Positions 60,417 through 64,000 of a stretch of 64,000 nucleotides of DNA are shown piece by piece. The stretch's first letter is position 1. Each line of letters opens with the position of its first letter. Below the pieces are notes generated by a model that made no database searches, was not told the origin of the DNA, and saw nothing but the letters and a program-made list of their open reading frames with translations. A program made the translations under genes and the position numbers. The stretch comes from Polaribacter sp. SA4-10 (GTDB lineage: Bacteria; Bacteroidota; Bacteroidia; Flavobacteriales; Flavobacteriaceae), in assembly GCF_002163835.1 (NCBI RefSeq), contig NZ_CP019331.1, positions 2,765,001 through 2,829,000 of the forward strand, in the 5' to 3' direction.

Positions 60417-63400
60417 ATTTTCTTATTTACTTCACCTTTACTGGTTTTTATTTTAACAATATACACTCCAGTAGATATTTGGTTTTCTATTTTTAGACTG
60501 TAAGATTTTTTGTTTTTAATTATTTCCCAAAGCCTTACTTTTTTTCCAAGAAGGCTATATAGTGATACATTTTTAATATTTACTTCATCATCTTTAGAAA
60601 TTAAAATGCTATTATTATTTACATAGACTTTTATATTATCAACAACTAGGTCAAAATTATCATTAGATAGGACAGATTCTTCACTAAAAGATAATACAAA
60701 TCTATCTAAATAGGAACCTTCTTCTAATTGATAAGTAGCAGAAGCATTGTTTATTTTTTGTGTTTGATTTGTAAGTTTATCTTTGATAAATATATCTTGA
60801 TCAATGTTTTTTATGTCATCTATCATTATGGAAATACTTCCATTATAACCCATCTTAATTCCCAAAGGAACTTCTAAACTAGGTGTTACTTCTTGCACAC
60901 CAGCAATGACATATGCAAGGTCATCATTTGGAAATTTCCAATACATATCAGTAGCGCTTAAGTCATAGATTTCAGAGTCATATCCTTTATCAAAAGCAAA
61001 AGAATTTGTTTCATGAAAAGAGATTCCTATTTCACGGTGTAGCCGATTTTCTTGATTATCTGTAAAGTTCATTCCTAATTTTAAAAGCGGTAATTGAGAT
61101 TGTAGAATCTCTTTAGACTTATTATTTTTGCCTTTAAAAAATACAGATGTACCAGTTTCTTCTATTTTAAATTCTCTTTGGCTATTATTAAAAATGATTG
61201 GACCACCATCAGTTGAATCTCCTTGAATAAAAAATCCTTGGCCGATTGCAATATAGGGCTCTGGTGCAGTATATGACGCATCGCCAGTGCTTGGTGCACA
61301 TTCTATTTGACCATCATCATCTTTAAACCATACATTATCTATGTAAATAGAATTTACATCATTAGAGGTAAAGGTAATGCTACTGCCAGTGGCTATACAT
61401 AATTCAATAATGCCATTTGTGTAAATACCGTTTGTTGAAGTTAAAATTATGTTGTAACCTCTCACTCCGTTTGTATTACTTATATTAATATTAATGCTTT
61501 TATCTACATATGATTTATAATTAATTCTTAATGTATCTACGCCTCTGGAAATATTAGAAAACGTAATATATTCACTTATAGCACCCAATTTAATAACTGT
61601 TTTACCATCATCATTTATTGATGTACCATCTAACTCGTTTGCATCTTCAGCTTCTAAAGTGAAATCTACCGGTGAGCTGAAAGAAGGATTATTAGCAGAT
61701 ACTCCCATAGCTATATTACTTGTAGCATAACCACCAATATATCCACCAAAATAATGTCCATCAGATTCATTAATAGTAATATCTTCCCCTAAATGTTGCC
61801 AGAAATATAACGTTGCAGTTGTAGAATTTATATTGTCTTCTATAAATTTTTTAACACTAATTGCAGATGGAAAAGGATTTCCTATTAAATAATATTCATT
61901 TGGACCGATAGAAGTTATCGTATTAAAAGTTCCATCATTAGGAGTTCCTACAAAAGTATAGTTTTGAGGTCTTCCTGGTCCTTTAAGCATAAAACCATCT
62001 CCCTTGCTTATTTCTTGATTTTTATATTTATGAACATAATTAGATCGCCCATCTGGGCTTGGAGAATAGGTATACACCCAATAATCAGCCAAAGAGATAG
62101 GATCTGTAGTAGCCCCGTCATAACCGCCAATAAACGAAATATCTTTAGCAATAGTACCAATAGGAGTTGTTGCATCTAAAGATGTTGTACCATCTTTTAA
62201 AATAGCTTCTAAATTGTAGGTGCTCTCTCCAATTGTATTTACAGGAGAACTGAAGTAATTATACCTATATAAGGTAGGTGCTAAAGAGTTTTGATCTACT
62301 AATAATTTTCCGTCACCAATTATTTGAGACAGTCCTGTATGTGTTTGTATTAATTGAGACGAACCCACTAATCTAATTTCACTTTGGGTGTTCGAGAATT
62401 CTATATCGTTAGTAACAACTAATAGTCTATCAGTAATAGACAATTTAATATTTTCATTAACAACTAGTTTTCTAGCACTTAATCTGCTATTTTTGTGGTT
62501 GTAATCGTTACTGATAACAACATGTCTAGACCTGTCGGGAAAACCATTAGACCAAGATTCAGCTAATCTAGTTGTGAGACCTATCTTGTGTAAGCCTAAT
62601 AATGTATTAGCATTTGTATCAGCGCTTATTATTTCAGAAATTAAAGGGTCATGAGGGTGTCTTTCTGGTCCTCCGGAAGCTAAAACTCTATAAGGATCTA
62701 GCGCTGAATTAATAAATGTTATCCATTCTGTTGATGTGTAATCTTTATTGTGTATTAAAATTTCATCTTCCCTTATTATAGAAGTATTATCTGTTATAGC
62801 CGCTACTTCATCATATCTAGATGTATAAGGAGAGACATCATTTAATGAAGATAATGTGATAATATCGTCTCCATTTATAAAATCGGTCAATAAGTCGTTA
62901 GTAACAACCGTAGCAGAACCGTCTAAATTGGCAATTGTATTAGAATTGTTTTTAATTAAAACAGATTTTTCAGGAGCTATTGAAGTTGTAATTAAATAAT
63001 TTTCATCTGGAGTTACGTCAGTTTGATCTCCAGCTTTATTTTTATATAATTGAATCTTAATTAGATTAGCCGCAATGCTTTTGGTAGGATGAATATTCGA
63101 AATTTCGATCCATCTTTCATTACCAAGTTGATATATTTGAGTAATCATAGGAATGCCATCATCAGTTGGGTCTCTATAATCTAGATCTCCAATAGTAAGA
63201 ACATCTCCATCTTCATCGAGAAAATTATCTGTTTGGGTATTGTCAAATATTCCATTAGGATCTGTACCGTTAACATAATTATTGTCTAAGCCATTTGTGG
63301 CAATTATACCAGAAAGTGTTAATCCTGCTTCTATCGTATCATCATCTCCTTCATTATCAGAATCTGTATCTAGGTAATCTGGATTAGCACCTCCATCTGT

Positions 63401-64000
63401 GTTTATTAAATCAACACCACCAGCATTTCCTAATCCATTAGCGCTAAAAGTATCATCACTTTCATATATATCATAAAGTCCATTATCTCCAACAGCTCCT
63501 GTGGGTGCTACATAACCAACAGTTGGTTGTGCTTCTATATTATCTGGAATTCCATCTCCATCTGAATCTAGATCTAAATAATTTGCAGTTGCATCTGCTC
63601 CTATGGTTGCATTTTTATCTGTATTTACGGGTGCAATACCAATTGATCTAGTTCCATGTGAACTTCCATTTATGGTTGCATCGTATGCATCATCTAAACC
63701 ATCATTATCAGAATCTGTTCCTGTAAGTGGACTATAATTCGTTATAGGTTGTGCTTCAATATTGTCTGGGATACCATCGTTATCTGCATCTAAATCTAGG
63801 TGATTAGGAATGCCATCACCATCGAGATCAGTAATGTCTTCCATAGTGCCTACAATTCCATCATTATCATCGTCTATGTCTAAATCATCTGTAATACTAT
63901 CACTATCTGTGTCAATAGTTGTTATAGTGCTTGAGATAACACATTCTGGATCAATATATACAACACCTGTACTTGTGTTAACGGCCCCACTTGTAGAAAG
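60404..64000 (-). CDS. Large T9SS-exported protein with TSP type 3 repeats, 5' end outside the window
   Basis: The frame stays open to the window edge, past an internal Met at 63844, giving 1198 visible residues of a longer protein. In the visible order there are acidic calcium-binding thrombospondin type 3 repeats (DLDGDGIPNHLDLDADNDGIPD and relatives, to about residue 260), and a lamin-tail-like domain (WIEISNIHPTKSIAANLIKIQLY). A region with YYLIGNPFPSAISVKKF and repeated GFFIQGD follows. The C-terminal T9SS type A sorting domain has VSLYSLLGKKVRLWEI and STGVYIVKIKTSKG. It is probably exported and attached to the cell surface. Its 3' region is duplicated in tandem. Confidence 0.85.
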   Translation of the reverse strand, partial: LSTSGAVNTSTGVVYIDPECVISSTITTIDTDSDSITDDLDIDDDNDGIVGTMEDITDLDGDGIPNHLDLDADNDGIPDNIEAQPITNYSPLTGTDSDNDGLDDAYDATINGSSHGTRSIGIAPVNTDKNATIGADATANYLDLDSDGDGIPDNIEAQPTVGYVAPTGAVGDNGLYDIYESDDTFSANGLGNAGGVDLINTDGGANPDYLDTDSDNEGDDDTIEAGLTLSGIIATNGLDNNYVNGTDPNGIFDNTQTDNFLDEDGDVLTIGDLDYRDPTDDGIPMITQIYQLGNERWIEISNIHPTKSIAANLIKIQLYKNKAGDQTDVTPDENYLITTSIAPEKSVLIKNNSNTIANLDGSATVVTNDLLTDFINGDDIITLSSLNDVSPYTSRYDEVAAITDNTSIIREDEILIHNKDYTSTEWITFINSALDPYRVLASGGPERHPHDPLISEIISADTNANTLLGLHKIGLTTRLAESWSNGFPDRSRHVVISNDYNHKNSRLSARKLVVNENIKLSITDRLLVVTNDIEFSNTQSEIRLVGSSQLIQTHTGLSQIIGDGKLLVDQNSLAPTLYRYNYFSSPVNTIGESTYNLEAILKDGTTSLDATTPIGTIAKDISFIGGYDGATTDPISLADYWVYTYSPSPDGRSNYVHKYKNQEISKGDGFMLKGPGRPQNYTFVGTPNDGTFNTITSIGPNEYYLIGNPFPSAISVKKFIEDNINSTTATLYFWQHLGEDITINESDGHYFGGYIGGYATSNIAMGVSANNPSFSSPVDFTLEAEDANELDGTSINDDGKTVIKLGAISEYITFSNISRGVDTLRINYKSYVDKSININISNTNGVRGYNIILTSTNGIYTNGIIELCIATGSSITFTSNDVNSIYIDNVWFKDDDGQIECAPSTGDASYTAPEPYIAIGQGFFIQGDSTDGGPIIFNNSQREFKIEETGTSVFFKGKNNKSKEILQSQLPLLKLGMNFTDNQENRLHREIGISFHETNSFAFDKGYDSEIYDLSATDMYWKFPNDDLAYVIAGVQEVTPSLEVPLGIKMGYNGSISIMIDDIKNIDQDIFIKDKLTNQTQKINNASATYQLEEGSYLDRFVLSFSEESVLSNDNFDLVVDNIKVYVNNNSILISKDDEVNIKNVSLYSLLGKKVRLWEIIKNKKSYSLKIENQISTGVYIVKIKTSKGEVNKKIIIE

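Noticed and set aside
1..64000. CRISPR arrays, rRNA genes, complete tRNAs and insertion sequences
   Set aside because: I looked for regularly spaced repeats, conserved RNA cores and transposase motifs and found none. The repeats present are palindromic intergenic elements or short tandem units.

Overview
The window comes from a low-GC, probably marine member of the Flavobacteriaceae (Bacteroidota), close in character to Polaribacter or Tenacibaculum. Evidence: very AT-rich DNA, promoters of the Bacteroidota type (TTG-N19-TAnnTTTG or a lone TAnnTTTG box), several proteins ending in type IX secretion (T9SS) sorting domains, a T9SS plug protein, a DAHP synthase fused to chorismate mutase, and a complete Na+-translocating NADH:quinone reductase operon.

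Layout. 0.46-6.2 kb: a carbohydrate locus on the + strand (GH130 phosphorylase, MFS permease, a glycosidase-like lipoprotein, a GH13 lipoprotein), without a SusC/SusD pair in view. 6.4-8.5 kb: a beta-lactamase-fold hydrolase and two small genes on the - strand. 8.8-13.3 kb: the aromatic amino acid operon pheA - aminotransferase - tyrA - DAHP synthase/chorismate mutase. In front of it is a complete attenuator: promoter, a 26-residue leader peptide rich in Phe and Tyr, and an intrinsic terminator. 13.3-17.9 kb: a secreted protein, then rsgA-dtd-tatD-tcdA, a YceI lipoprotein and a 29-residue CDGSH-type protein. 17.9-21 kb: an Lrp-family regulator with a CPBP protease, divergent from a methionine gamma-lyase-like gene and marC, with a 29-bp palindrome between them. 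21.2-29.6 kb: DUF457, NhaC, GNAT, porin, rnhB, ndpA and lipB. 29.6-38.2 kb: a secreted reprolysin-type protease, pruA, an NRDE protein, and a - strand run of T9SS plug - apaG - DUF3667.

38.5-53.1 kb is the most unusual part: four tightly spaced + strand genes for exported proteins. They are a phage tail-collar/HxH fibre-like protein, a 2808-residue LamG protein with a T9SS sorting domain, and two paralogues (429 and 1281 residues). The last three share an N- or C-terminally placed domain of about 115 residues that I do not recognise. Only the giant and the 1281-residue protein carry T9SS sorting domains. Together they look like a surface adhesin or fibre assembly.

53.4-59.5 kb is nqrABCDEF. 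59.5-60.4 kb is gene-poor and decayed, with a pseudogene fragment and a 145-bp tandem duplication. This leads into the 3' end of a large - strand T9SS protein with thrombospondin type 3 repeats that runs off the window.

Intergenic repeats are common. A ~110-120 bp element occurs twice in full (13.06 and 21.01 kb) and once as a fragment at the pheA stop codon. Related CTGAA/TTCAG hairpins, a 90-nt imperfect hairpin and a heptamer array inside the nqr operon add to these.
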